Shown here one piece after another: positions 11,383-22,151 of a stretch of DNA of 64,000 bases. The notes under the pieces were generated by a model. It did not search any database. It worked only from the letters and a program-made list of their open reading frames with translations, and was not told where the DNA came from. This DNA comes from Chlamydoabsidia padenii. Its lineage: Eukaryota > Mucoromycota > Mucoromycetes > Mucorales > Cunninghamellaceae. The position numbers and the translations under genes were made by a program. Every line of letters starts with the position of its first letter. Position 1 is the stretch's first letter. The stretch is taken from the NCBI GenBank assembly GCA_025330725.1, contig JAIWND010000008.1, forward strand, positions 868,001-932,000. The letters are read 5' to 3'.

Positions 11383-11735
11383 GATTCAATAGTGGTGGTA
11401 AATATGTATATAATTAAAATTAAGGTACAAGCAACCGAAAGAGAAGTGGGATAAAGAGACATTGCGCGTACTCGTATTTTTATTTTTTCAAAGGCAGAGC
11501 TTGCGTGTCTAGAAAAAAAAAAAAAAAAATCTTGCCCCTCCATGACGTTATGGCGCTGACAAGCGGACATTGAATGTTACCAACATTTGGTTGGCCGACA
11601 ATTCAGGGGACACATCAATGCAAAATAGACATGATTTATTATTAAATAATATGATACAATAGCAAAAGTTAAAATAAAAACTAAATCAGGAGGTTTAAAA
11701 AAAAAACTATACAACTAGAAGGAGGAAGCAAATAA
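11383..11735. other. RPN1 promoter and 3' flank of the coiled-coil gene
   Basis: The part next to RPN1 would be its promoter and contains a run of A (about 11511-11529) that is a T tract in the gene's direction. No clear copy of the window-wide motif is present; only a weak match (GCGGACATTGAATG, near 11563) was seen. Confidence 0.4.
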
Positions 11736-13148
11736 CTATCCAGACAAGCGATTCTTCCAACCTTTCCAAAAGGATTTTTGTCGCCCCAATCCTTTTCCAT
11801 CAAACGAAGATCCTAGATTATAGTGAAGAGAAGGATCATGGAGAAGCATATCTTGTACCGAGTCACCACCTACAAGTTTTTGATGATGAGCCACCGAGTC
11901 GCGCAAACAGCCAATAGGAGAAGAAGAGGGAGTCAAGAGAAGAGTGCTTCGAGGAGAGGAATTGGATGTTGTTGATGATAACGATGAAGAGGATGATGAT
12001 GGTAATAATGGCAACTTTTGTTTTGGTGGAGGTGTTTGAGGAGGTGAAATTGATCTTGAAGAAGGAGGTTTTGTCAAAGGAGCTGATTGATGATGGTGGT
12101 GATTAAATTGTTGTATATTGTTGACATTAACCCAATCAATTAAGGATAAAGTAGATAGGGATGTGGTGGAGGTGCAAGAGGAAAAGGAGGAGCCGGTGGA
12201 AGAAGAGGAGGTCGTTCTGGGATGATGTCGGGGTTGTTGTTGTTGCCCTCCCTCCGTGTTGTATAATAGTTGATGTGTCAGTTCCTTCACTTTTTCGACT
12301 AGTATATCCCGCTCTTCAGCCATTAGAGTCACGAGATCTTCCTTGTCGTCCAATTCCATTCTTTGTAATTCCAACTGAGATTGCAGTAATATGATTTGTT
12401 GTTCCTGTGATGTCAAAGATGCAGGCTTGTTGTTGTGTTCAATGGCATTGATGAGCTTTTCTTGGTTTTTGACAATAGAGGCCAGGAGGTTCGTATAAAG
12501 TCGATTGTGTTCGAGTTCACCTACGTACTTGTTGATCATCCATTGAGTACCGATATCACATGCTGCCAACTGTTGTTGTAAATCTGCAATCTGTTGTTGT
12601 TGTTGATTCTGAGCAGAAGCCTGTTGATGATAAGTGTTGATGATATCTTCCTGATCGTCATTTGTCAAGTGTTGGGAGGGTCCTTGACATGTGGCGTCAC
12701 TGTAAATGTCACTGATATCAAACCAGCAAAAGGAGGAAGGACCAGGTGGCAAAGTTGATATTTCCTTTTTTGTCAAAGATGCACATGCTGGTGATTCAGG
12801 GGTGGTTTTGATCTTCCATCCATCAAGTTGTTGCTTTAAATGATCCCTTTCTATAGTCACTTTTTCCAATTGTTGTATGAGGGACGTCTTTGTAGTGTTG
12901 GTGTCAATAGGTGTGAGATGATGAGATGATAAGTGTCGACTTGGTTTTGGATTTGATACTTCTTGACTTGATCGTTTTGGTGCTTTATCTGTATTGATGG
13001 TAGTATTGGTTGAAGAAGACCCAAACTGGCTGCGAAGAGAAGCAATGTCGGGACCTGGTTTACTGCGTCGATTTAGAGTAGGTTGCGTGCCCTTTGTACT
13101 ACTACTTTGTTGGTTTAAAGCAGCAATAACAGCTTGTACATTACTCAT
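11736..13148 (-). CDS. Coiled-coil, low-complexity protein of unknown function
   Basis: Single-exon protein of 470 residues with no family I recognise. The first 90 residues are polar and Ser/Thr-rich, beginning MSNVQAVIAALNQQ. Heptad-like coiled-coil segments follow at about residues 88-112 (SLIQQLEKVTIERDHLKQQL), 180-200 (glutamine-rich), 205-245 and 248-295 (ILLQSQLELQRMELDDKEDLV). After residue 300 the protein is dominated by Ser, Pro, Thr and His runs. It ends in a short basic/aromatic tail (SFWKGWKNRLSG) that could be an amphipathic or peptide-binding motif. The composition suggests a cytoskeletal or scaffold role, but that is a guess. The ATG at 13148 is the first in frame, and a motif copy lies 131-144 bp upstream. 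Confidence 0.7.
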   Translation of the reverse strand: MSNVQAVIAALNQQSSSTKGTQPTLNRRSKPGPDIASLRSQFGSSSTNTTINTDKAPKRSSQEVSNPKPSRHLSSHHLTPIDTNTTKTSLIQQLEKVTIERDHLKQQLDGWKIKTTPESPACASLTKKEISTLPPGPSSFCWFDISDIYSDATCQGPSQHLTNDDQEDIINTYHQQASAQNQQQQQIADLQQQLAACDIGTQWMINKYVGELEHNRLYTNLLASIVKNQEKLINAIEHNNKPASLTSQEQQIILLQSQLELQRMELDDKEDLVTLMAEERDILVEKVKELTHQLLYNTEGGQQQQPRHHPRTTSSSSTGSSFSSCTSTTSLSTLSLIDWVNVNNIQQFNHHHHQSAPLTKPPSSRSISPPQTPPPKQKLPLLPSSSSSSLSSTTSNSSPRSTLLLTPSSSPIGCLRDSVAHHQKLVGGDSVQDMLLHDPSLHYNLGSSFDGKGLGRQKSFWKGWKNRLSG

Positions 13149-13278
13149 GATGTTGTTGGTTATTTTTTATTAAAAAAAGTAATGAGAATTATTAAAAATG
13201 ATGAAAGAAAGGAAAGAAAGAGAGAGAAAAAGAAAAAAAGGGGAGTCGGCATTTTTAAATGAAAAAAAAAGTGGAGCA

Positions 13279-13292
13279 TTTCAAATCCCGAC
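13279..13292 (-). promoter_or_regulatory. Recurrent motif copy, 131-144 bp upstream of coiled-coil gene
   Basis: On the minus strand this reads GTCGGGATTTGAAA, an exact copy of the consensus, oriented toward the gene. Confidence 0.65.
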
Positions 13293-13833
13293 ACTGACAT
13301 TACAGTTTAATGCTATCCGGGAGATGTAATGACTTGTCTTGGAAAGAAACAAGTTTAAGAGTCAAAACGTGCATGGTATGGCGTTCTATTGAGGTAAGAA
13401 CAAATCAGTAATGATTTGGCTGAGATGCAGCACAATACAAATGATATACATGCATTTTGCTTTACGATCGGTTCTTTCTCGACGCATGAATTTGACCTTT
13501 ACCCTTTTGATGCTATTGTTCTTACATTACAACTAAAATCAGACGTTTAGTACTAAAAATTCGCATTGTGATTATATCATATGTAAATTAGTTGGCAGAG
13601 GAAAAAAAAAAAAGAAACAGAAAAGGGAGGTCAGAATAACCAAGTCTGCTTTACGCACAGTTTCAGGGGAGGCCTTTTCTTTTATAGAGCGATTCATGTA
13701 TGTGCAGTACAGACAACAAAGATGGATCTATTTAACTTTTTCCTCCCTTCTTCTCCTTTCCTCTTCTCGTTATCCTCACTAGGTGGTATGATATTCGGTT
13801 GGTATTCTTGGGTGTTGTCAGTGGCCAACAATA

Positions 13834-13846
13834 TCGGGATTTCAAT
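13834..13846 (+). promoter_or_regulatory. Recurrent motif copy, 81-93 bp upstream of MDM12
   Basis: TCGGGATTTCAAT, one base from the consensus, oriented toward MDM12 and followed by a T-rich leader. Confidence 0.65.
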
Positions 13847-13926
13847 TTTGGATTTTTGATAATGTTTGCTTTTTTTTTTTTTTTTCTCTCCAAAGCGGTC
13901 TTTTTTTCCTTCATTAGCTATAGATT

Positions 13927-15282
13927 ATGTCTTTTGATATCGATTGGAACAAACTAGACGATGAATTAGCAGGATATGTACAGCAATTCCTTAATCGACA
14001 CTTTCAGACAATCAACAAACCGGCGTTTATAGGCGATATTAATGTCACTTCTTTTGATTGGGGAACAACAGCACCGACGATTGAAATAGTAGACATCACC
14101 GACCCTTTACCAGAATTTTATGAACCTGAAGATGCCGAAGACGACATTGATCACAATGATGTTGTCGCCTCACCAATCAAGAAGACACCTAACAACAGCA
14201 ACAACAACAGTATGACGGGAACAACAACACCAGGAACAGCCCAAGTAACTCATGGACCCTTGTCTTCTTCTCCAACACATACCGGCGATCCTTTATTCGA
14301 CTCTTTAGAAAATTCCACTAAACATCAATATCCAGAAAGACATTCGTCAATCATGTCTTATTCTGGTGCTCAACAACAGCAACAACAACAACAACGTATT
14401 CAGTTGATGCATCATTCCTTCCACCGATCACCCTTGGTGGCACCCCAACATCCTTTTAACAATAGCACCATACCACCCTCGTCTCGAAGTGTCAGTTACT
14501 TCTCACCAGGACCGACTTCACCCTCTACAAGTACTTACTTTGACCAACGATTTGCCTCACTCTCTTTATCACCGGGCGATACACAAGTCATGGATTGGAT
14601 TGACGGAGAAGATCACAGGTTGCTGAATACTGACAATACGGCAGCAAACACTACAGCAGCAGTAGCACCACCACCACCACCACCACCAACAGCACCTTCG
14701 ACAACACAACCTGATGATACACAAATGGATTTCCAGGCTCATCTCTTGATCTCATATAAAGGCGATATGAGCATGACAATCTTGACGGAATTACGAATGA
14801 ATTACCCTAGCATGATCTTTATGTCTTTACCCATACAACTCAGGGTCCGTAGTGTGGAATTCGAAGCAACTGCTCTGGTGGCCTATATACAAAGTATGAA
14901 ACGAGTTTGTGTATCCATGTTGGAGGCGGATGATGATAACTTGGTCTCTTTACGTGGGAAAAGTGCCGTCGGATTGGAAAGGTAAAGATAAATAAAAAAA
15001 AAAAAGGAGGTAGGGGGTAGGAAAGGTATAAGAACTGGAACTGACACTTGATCATAGTCTTTTGCGACAAGTGCAAATCGAATCAGTAGTAGGTGATAAA
15101 CAAAAACATGGCAAGTCAATTGTAACTCATGAAGACCATCCATATATTAACTTGACTTTTTATCTCTTATAGTGCTCAAGAATGTGGGCAAAATCGAAAG
15201 GTTTATTGTTGATCAACTACGGAAAATGCTCGATGATGAATTGGTATTCCCAAGCTATCAATGCGTGGAACTTGGCCCTTAG
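13927..15282 (+). CDS. MDM12: MDM12, ERMES complex lipid-transfer subunit
   Basis: Cytosolic SMP-domain subunit of the ER-mitochondria encounter structure, which bridges Mmm1 in the ER and Mdm34 in the outer mitochondrial membrane and carries phospholipids. Exons are 13927-14981, 15058-15110 and 15173-15282, giving 405 residues. The family signature is at the N-terminus: MSFDIDWNKL, then FLNRHFQ, then VTSFDWGTTAP and DITDPLPEFYE. A low-complexity insert of about 170 residues with poly-Gln and poly-Pro runs interrupts the SMP fold, as is common in fungal Mdm12. The fold resumes at DFQAHLLISYKGDMSM and ends at KIERFIVDQLRKMLDDELVFPSYQ. Intron 2 (15111-15172) begins GCAAGT, a GC-AG intron that keeps the frame exactly. 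Confidence 0.92.
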
Positions 15283-15699
15283 TTTATAGTTATACATATA
15301 TTTCTCATTAATAAATAAATACCACCACATACTTGTTTTTTTTTTACTTGATGACTATATTTGGGGGTGCGGTGATACAATGTGGGGAGGGGGGTCGAGT
15401 ACCTGCATGATATGCCACACATACAATGATGCTTTGATGTAGTAAAAACAATGGACATTCATCTTGTTTTAGTAGATTCGTCATACCCATGCAATAGGAT
15501 TATCATCCTGTTTTTAAAATGGAAATGGCTCCCCTTCATGCAAAAGGTTAATTATTAAAGGGGGGGATTTTTTTTTTCATCTTTGCATGATCTTCCGTTA
15601 GGTAGATACCCATGATCATTATATAAAAAGTCATCAACAATGTTATATATATACATACATTTTATTGGAATAGACAAACTAAAAGGCATTGACAAACCA
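15283..15699. other. Intergenic DNA, convergent 3' ends
   Basis: Contains the MDM12 3' end with AATAAATAAAT around 15310-15320 and the 3' side of the unknown minus-strand gene. No further feature recognised. Confidence 0.4.
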
Positions 15700-16281
15700 T
15701 CATCCAAAAGTGTTGTAGCGGGATATCGGGGTTTGAAATATACGGGAAAAGAAAGTAAACGGACCCCTTTTGCCACTGGGATTCGCAGAAGAAGAAAAAA
15801 AGAAACTGGACCAAAAGAAAGAGGGTGCAAAATGACTAAAGAGGCTGGTAAAAGACCATTGGATATAATGAAGGATGCTGTATGAAAGTTGAAAAGAGGG
15901 AGAAACAAGAAGAGGGAATGATTTTTGCATAGGTGTTGGTATAGTAATCAGTAGATCATCTTGTTCTATACTGGAAGATATTTCGCTCGGTTGTGGTTGT
16001 GGTGCAGATGGAGGCGGGTAATGCTGAGCCCGCTCAGCGCCCATTATCGGCGTTTGAAAATCATCGGCTGGATGAGCCAGCATGCGCATGGAGAAGGATT
16101 CCTCAGGATTGAGAACCCGCTTGGCCTTCTTCATGGTGTGCTGAATCATGAGTCGCTCCCTTAGATGATAATGAGGTTTTTTCCGACGATCATCAAAGTT
16201 TATTTTTTTGGTGGCCAGAGTATAAGCTTTATTTGCAATTTGTCGAGGGGATCGCGCCTGTCGGGTTTGCGTTGAATTCAT
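15700..16281 (-). CDS. Small protein of unknown function, 3' end uncertain
   Basis: An open frame of 193 codons. The first 80 residues look like genuine protein: a basic stretch (MNSTQTRQARSPRQIANKAY) and a charged, helix-prone part (RLMIQHTMKKAKRVLNPEESF). The last 70 residues are Phe/Ser-rich and less protein-like, so an unrecognised intron may remove them. Two diverged copies of the window-wide motif fall inside the frame, at 16047-16061 and about 15725-15738, and both read FQTPI on the minus strand. That is unusual if the whole frame is coding. No family recognised. Confidence 0.45.
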   Translation of the reverse strand: MNSTQTRQARSPRQIANKAYTLATKKINFDDRRKKPHYHLRERLMIQHTMKKAKRVLNPEESFSMRMLAHPADDFQTPIMGAERAQHYPPPSAPQPQPSEISSSIEQDDLLITIPTPMQKSFPLLVSPSFQLSYSILHYIQWSFTSLFSHFAPSFFWSSFFFSSSANPSGKRGPFTFFSRIFQTPISRYNTFG

Positions 16282-16803
16282 GGTATATAGAAAGGGAAAA
16301 AAAAAAAAGGGGAGGGGGATGTGGGGAAGAAAATGACACTATGAGAGGTGTCCTTTTTATAATGTAGTTTGGTTGCCTGTAACGGATGATATCGGAAGAC
16401 AACATATGAATGATAATGACTTGTTAAGCGTTCCATGATGACATTGGTAGCTCATTCTGACATTGAAATTAAGCCGATCAAATGTGGGGTATGGAAAGAC
16501 CTGCATTTTATGGATCCTATCCCACGCTGCTTCAGAAAAAAAAAAAAAAAAAGGATCCTGGGTCCTTTTTTTTGACCCCCTTCCTAACCTATTTGAGACA
16601 AACACACACAAAAAAAGCAATAACCAAAGACAAAACAATGGCAGTTTATTCATTAGTAGTAAAAGATATAAAGAGGTGTATCACTATACTATCTAAAGTT
16701 AAACAGGAAGACGTCATAAGTTGGCATAAGATTCGATCTAAGTAAAGATATAAAGTAAGTTAGATATGCATCCTGTGTTCCCTCCCCCCCTTTTGATTGA
16801 TAC

Positions 16804-17384
16804 CTATACACCAAATACGTCTATATTAAAATCAAGTAAGACCAGATTAGACTTACCTTGTATAAGAGACCACAATAAAACCAAATGAAGAGATTTGACG
16901 ATAATTACCTTTATCTAATAAGTACACCCTTTTCAACCCCACTATTGACATCAAGTGCACAATCAAAAAAAAAAAAAAAGTGCTGTAACTAGAATGGTTA
17001 GCTATTACCAAAAGATCCACTTGGTTTCTTTAATACAGTCCGCTTGTGTAATAAATACAGTGATAGCCCAGGGTTGTAATACCTTGTCGTTCCTGTATCA
17101 TAATGAAGTATTAGTAGGAAGAATATCAAAAAGAGGATGAGGGATAGACTTACTTTGTTATTGTTCTGAGACCACCAAAATATAGAACCAAACAACATGA
17201 TCAATAGTGTAACGATGTATGAGAGTCCGAAGGATTACAGCAAGTTGTGTTCGTTTCCCCCGATTGCACTGAGCAATGTTCCTAGAATACCAAAACTATG
17301 TTGTGTTAGTATTCAGAAAATAGAAACAGTAGTAGTGGGTAAGTATACATGGAGCAAACATACCTGAGGATAGAGTTGTTTCAT
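16804..17384 (-). other. Possible small multi-exon gene, structure uncertain
   Basis: Reading the minus strand, consecutive donor/acceptor pairs join frames encoding a hydrophobic stretch (LLIMLFGSIFWWSQNNNK) and a basic stretch (LLHKRTVLKKPSGSF), then a short exon (GLKRVYLLDK) and an ending DVFGV-stop at 16804. An ATG at 17384 opens MKQLYPQ directly before a GTATGT donor. The exon between has a stop in the frame needed, so the 5' structure is unresolved or the gene is broken. If real it would be a single-pass membrane protein of under 100 residues. No family recognised. Confidence 0.28.
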
Positions 17385-17446
17385 TCCAACAGAGAGAAAA
17401 GAAAAAGGGAAAGAAGGGAAAAATGTCACCAAGATGAAACTCGGAC

Positions 17447-17462
17447 ATTTAAAATCCCGATT
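17447..17462. promoter_or_regulatory. Recurrent motif copy (ATTTAAAATCCCGATT)
   Basis: Diverged at one position (AAAA for CAAA). It lies between the possible minus-strand small gene (start 17384) and the possible plus-strand spliced transcript, 63-78 bp from the former. Confidence 0.5.
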
Positions 17463-18505
17463 TCCTAATTTTTCCTCTCTTTCTTCTTTCTACTTCTATC
17501 TATACATTAATACTCTCGACTTGAACATTAGTACTTTACTTAGAATGTCTTGCATTATTAATCAACACCTCTTCTTTATTTATTTATAACACACACCTAC
17601 TGATGATCGTTAATCCCTTGTCGAATAGTAGACTACTTTACAGCAATCTTTAGGCAGAGGTAAAAACAACAACTGCTTCTTCTTTTGAATGATTGACCAC
17701 TTTTTTTTTTTTTTATCCTGTAGGTACCACTCAAGAAGCCTACTAAAGCAAATATAATCAAGTATAGCTACGAAAAAGCCAACACCCACTTTGCACCTTT
17801 GACTTTAGCATCTCGATTGTCTCTTCCTCAGTGAAGGTGAGATAGTTGTAACCTCACCCGGCAAAACAGCAAGGACTCACTCCTGGACAATACTTTTGTT
17901 TAGACACTCTTACCTGAATCGATGTCAGTATTCAGTTGCACAAGGTACTGGATTTTTATCTATGGTGACGGTTGTAATGCAAGGCACAGTAGGGTAAGAA
18001 AAAGAAGAAAAGGACGGTCAATGATAATATGATATACTAACCAATTATTGCTGATTGTAGGGAATAGAGATCTTTGATAACATAATTGACTGTGGATAAC
18101 TTGGACTTGGCTCGGGTGAGCAAAGGTCTTCAGTTGGTGGGGGAACACGCTATGGAACACGGTAGGTATTGCTGGTTAGATGTTAACCATTCATCAAGAT
18201 GCCTCTGAGACTAACATCTCTTGTGTTATTGGAGAATACTGTGCTGCTATGGCTGTACATCCACAATCAACTACAACAATCTGGTCTTAACTGGTTTTAG
18301 AATAGTCTTTTTATTTTATTTTACGTTTTATATTAATTGTATGTATAGTATTTTATGTACTTTTGTGTTTTACCTCACTTTTAATAAAATACACTTGATG
18401 AAAATCCGTCCTTGATGTGATTCATGCATCGGTTTAATGATTAAACTCCGAATATGTCCTCTTTTTGGGTTGTCAGTGTGATGTAAGATTTGATACTCTG
18501 TGGGT

Positions 18506-18541
<36 letters not shown>

Positions 18542-18734
18542 ATGAACTAGCTCATCGTTTAGAAATTCAAATCAGTATGCGTATATGTCTTGTAAAAACA
18601 TGTTGGTCTAAATATGATAATATAAAACACAAGACGAACTTTGAAATTTTGATTGAACTGTTTTTCTTTTTCGATGACATACATCATATGAGAAAAGTCT
18701 TGATGAATGTCCCTAAGCAAAGAGAGCGTCTTTA

Positions 18735-18749
18735 GTCGGGATTTGAAAT
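18735..18749 (+). promoter_or_regulatory. Recurrent motif copy, 283-297 bp upstream of the CENP-P-like gene
   Basis: GTCGGGATTTGAAAT, an exact copy of the consensus. A second, diverged copy in opposite orientation (TTTTCAAACGCCGA, 18934-18947) is closer to the start codon at 19032. Confidence 0.6.
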
Positions 18750-19031
18750 AGCCTTTTGCATATGCATGTCTTTTTAGCCAGGGCGAGGACTTGCCTTTTA
18801 TCACAGACATAACATGGCATTAGTATAAACTATGATATTTCTGTAAAGTTTTATACTTTCAATCTAATGGTTGATGAACATAAAAGTCATTGTATTTGAC
18901 CAGTGATTTCCCCTAGCAGGAAGGGGAGGAAAATTTTCAAACGCCGATGGTGGGACATCATTTTCTCATTTTTATTTTTTTTAGAGAATACGCTTTTCTT
19001 CTATTTCTTCCCTCTCCAATTATACTTATCC

Positions 19032-20492
19032 ATGTCGAATAACAATAGATTTCGCCACGCAAGTGGAAGATACCAACAAAATCTACTACAATCTAAACAC
19101 GACTCTATTGAAAAACAAGTGGAGGCCGAACTGGTAATGTATAATCCCACTCTAAAGATCAATGTCATATTCACTCCTTTTTTTTTTAATCAACCTAGAT
19201 TAAGAAATACCAAGAGCAAAAAGAACACGATCAAAAGCAAAAGCAAAAGCAACAGCAACAGCAAAAACGGAGGAAACGTAACTATGACGACCAGGACCAA
19301 GACACAATTACAGAACAAGATCGAGATGACCTGTTGAAGGAAATTGAACGGGTGAAACAACAAATCAAGATCTCGCAAGGTCAAGTGAACGACTTGAAGA
19401 GTGAACTGAACAAATGGCAACATAAACAAAGTGATGATCAAACCCCACAAGAACTCACACCAGCTGATCTAGACTTTGTCGTGTAAGTGGGGACTCTATA
19501 ATAAACAAATAACTATATCTACTCACTTTCTTCTTTTTCTAGTGAATACTTGCTTGAAATGGGACAAATGCCACTAGATGAAAACGCAGCAGGACTCGAT
19601 CAACGCGAATTTCCCGAAACCACTCCATCGATGAAAACCAAAGCCATGGAACATCCTGACGTGGTGGCTCAACGCAACTTTTCCAACATGACATTCACCA
19701 AATTGGAAAATACCTATGTGAACACTGGTAGAGTATCTTATCGCCAGTGTCATTTGGAGGGATCTGCTTATAACATTCCTTTCACTATGACTTTTAATGT
19801 GGATGCTACTTTGGAAATCACCTCTTTGGACTTTGATGTGGGGGCAAATTTGAAGGTGGATGCCAATACCCTGTTATCAAGGTAACTTGTAGGAAATAAT
19901 CGACATGGATTATTACTAACATGTGCTGTTTTTTTTATCTCTGTAGAATCAAGCAAGAATGTAATTTGATGGCCTTGTTTAGGTTAATCCTGCATTATGG
20001 GCAGCTTGAAATCGCGAAGAAAAAGACCTTTGATTACCTGAAACAGTATTATGAAGGAACAAAAGTGGATACTCATTGGGATGATGAAAGCTCAACTATG
20101 ACATTCTCAACAAGGTAAGTATGATGGGGATGATATGGATGATACATTGTGCTAATTATGTTAATTGTAGGGACAATCAAATGAAGGTGAAACTAGCTTG
20201 GTCAAACGATGAAATAAATGCATCTCAGTATAATATGTTGGATGTCGATATCTGTGGTTACGTTAAGCCTTCTGTCCAATTTACAGCAATCAATGCTTGT
20301 AAGTAAAGTATTTATTAAATAGATTTACTGGAAACGAACTTTGTATTATCAAACATATTAGGTCCTTCTGCAAAGCTGTCTTTGTTGTTAGACAAGGTGC
20401 CTGAAAATTTTAACACTTTATCTGATCAAGTTGGTGTCATTCAAGCGACTAAACTCATGATTGGTTCCATCCTACAGGAACGTCTTCAATAA
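19032..20492 (+). CDS. CENP-P/Ctf19-like inner kinetochore protein
   Basis: About 385 residues in five exons. The N-terminal third is a charged, Gln/Lys-rich coiled coil (IERVKQQIKISQGQVNDLKSEL). The C-terminal part matches the layout of vertebrate CENP-P, with tandem RWD-like folds: a strand with CHLEGSAYNIPFTMTFNVDATLE, then SRIKQECNLMALFRLILHYGQLEIAKKKTFDYLKQYYEG, which I align to the CENP-P segment with LFMFFRSLHFFVEWFEYRKRTFKHLKEKY, and finally a helix (VIQATKLMIGSIL) aligning with its C-terminus. CENP-P is a COMA/CCAN subunit at the centromere. The match is by eye; a different RWD-domain kinetochore protein is the alternative. The start at 19032 follows a T-rich leader. Confidence 0.6.
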
Positions 20493-20675
20493 CATATGAC
20501 ATATTAAATAGCTATCTCTTTTACTCTAGTTGTCCTATCCCCCCCTTTTTTTTTTACTAACTAATAAAACTTTGCTGTATACTATTCCATCCAACAATGT
20601 GTGATTTAAACTTCCGCCATCGGCTATTTAATCTCCTTTTTATTTTTATTTTTTTGGGCCTCGTCCTTCTTCTTA

Positions 20676-21397
20676 ATGCTTAATCCTGATCTAATTGCGC
20701 ACGATTTGGCCCAAGCACAATTCGTCTTTGAGTGCAAGGATTGTGGAAGCGATAATGTTGACTGGCGATACAACAATAAAGCGTAAGTCAATAAAGATTC
20801 CTGGATACTCACTCACCCTTTCGTTATAGGAGATGTTTTGACTGTGGCTATGAATTCACCTGGGAACCAGTCAAGGTCGATCCGAACAAAGTCCTATTAA
20901 TACAACAACAACGGCTACAAGAAGCAACTTTACAATCCGCAGGGTCCAACAAGAAGGTACAGGAATGGATGGAACAAATACCTAAAAGATCTAAAGCCCA
21001 ATCAAAGACTCGACGATTAAAGCCTCGGCAACATAAACTACGATCAAAGGCTCGGCGACGGGAAAATCTACTTTTACCAAAACGACGAAAAGTGGTTGAC
21101 GAAATACAACAAGAACAAGAAAAGACTATTCAGCAGCACAACAGTACCACTAGTGATAAAACGGACCTACAGCCAACCACAGATCTTGACACCGAATTGT
21201 TTCCCTCTGGTCTTGATATTCCACCATTTGATCCTTTATCTCACCACTCAGCCCCGTTACCTACGATGAATCCTACCTTGGTTAAACTCTCTCAGCAGTA
21301 TCGACAACAGACTGCAGACTTGATGAAACGCTACCCAGGTATCTTTGACGCACTACCCGATAACATCTTGGAGAACTTGTCCAAACCGTTTTACTGA
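20676..21397 (+). CDS. Zinc-ribbon protein of unknown function
   Basis: About 227 residues in two exons, joined inside the metal site. The N-terminal half has a C-x2-C-x14-C-x2-C zinc ribbon (ECKDC ... ARCFDCGYEF). It is followed by a strongly basic, nucleic-acid-binding-like region (RRLKPRQHKLRSKARRREN, around residues 95-120) and an acidic, proline-rich segment. A C-terminal helix pair (LSQQYRQQTADLMKRYPGIFDALPDNILENL) ends the protein. The sequence suggests a nuclear DNA- or RNA-binding role, but no family was recognised. It begins only 184 bp after the CENP-P-like gene on the same strand, with its own motif-like site (ATTTAAACTTCCGCC, about 20604-20618). Confidence 0.7.
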
Positions 21398-21838
21398 TAC
21401 GACCAACAGCTATCACGACCGACCTTTTACCACACACCTTACTTGACAGTACACTAGTAGCATACCTACTTGATCTCTTTAAATATAGTCATTAGTGTAG
21501 TTTAATGGTTTAATCATGTATATATAATAAAAAACGGTGTTGGTTTGAATTTACTTTTATTTTTATTTATTTATATATATGTATGTGGACTTGAATAATG
21601 ACTAGATCTTTGTTTTACAATGCTTTATTGATGTTTCTTTATATATGTATATGGTACCATGGGCTTGACATTGTAGGCTGCACCAGCCGCCGGGTCTTGA
21701 AAAGAGAAGAAAAAATTCAGGGGAGCCATTTATTTGTTTCTTTCTTTTACAATCCATTCTCACTCCATCCTTCACTTCAATGACTGAAATAAAGTGGTAA
21801 TTCTTCTCGGATCCAGCTCCCTCTTTCTCTTCACAAGA

Positions 21839-22151
21839 ATGAAAATACTCAATAACAATAAACAATGGCTTGAAACAAACCTGGAAAAAGGCAAGTAAAA
21901 CAATATCGGTACCATTTTTTTTTTTTTTTTGAAACTTGCACATAGAGTGAACATACTCATCTCCTTGTTACTTATTTCTATTACTACTAGGAAATATCAC
22001 CAAATATGCATTGTCATCAAGTGATAAAAAGTGCCAAAGATTAGGACTCTCGGATAAAACGAATTTTGTTGGACAATGGGCTCACGATGGAAAGACGGTC
22101 TGGACTCACCCAACGACTACAGCTCTGTCACCCTTTGGTCTAGTGATTTGA
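21839..22151 (+). CDS. Tiny two-exon ORF, possible relic of a kinase-like gene
   Basis: Exons 21839-21890 and 21991-22151 join in frame across a GC-AG intron (donor GCAAGT) to give 70 residues. AATAAA follows the stop at about 22165, and a pyrimidine-rich leader precedes the ATG. The layout NNNKQWLETNLEKGNI ... LGLSDK ... QWAHDGKTVW resembles, weakly, the start of the N-lobe of tyrosine-kinase-like proteins that are abundant in Mucoromycota, but the glycine loop and catalytic lysine are not convincing and the chain stops there. It could be a relic, a short orphan gene, or a chance frame. Confidence 0.35.

Larger units (their letters stand above)
13149..13926. other. Divergent intergenic region, coiled-coil gene and MDM12
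   Basis: Shared upstream region of two divergent genes, with one motif copy near each start: 13279-13292 pointing to the coiled-coil gene and 13834-13846 pointing to MDM12. A T tract (about 13870-13885) lies between the second copy and the MDM12 ATG. Nothing in the middle looks coding. Confidence 0.5.
16282..19031. other. 2.7-kb gene-poor region with probable unassigned spliced transcripts
   Basis: Contains motif copies at 17447-17462 and 18735-18749, a T33 run at 18507-18539, and intron-like signals on both strands. On the minus strand several GTAAGT donors with matching acceptors lie between 16804 and 17384 (see separate entry). On the plus strand a donor at 17994 and acceptor at 18060 with a CTAAC branch site, and an AATAAA at about 18379, suggest a spliced transcript of about 17480-18400 whose exons show no long frame; it may be non-coding. 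Confidence 0.4.
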
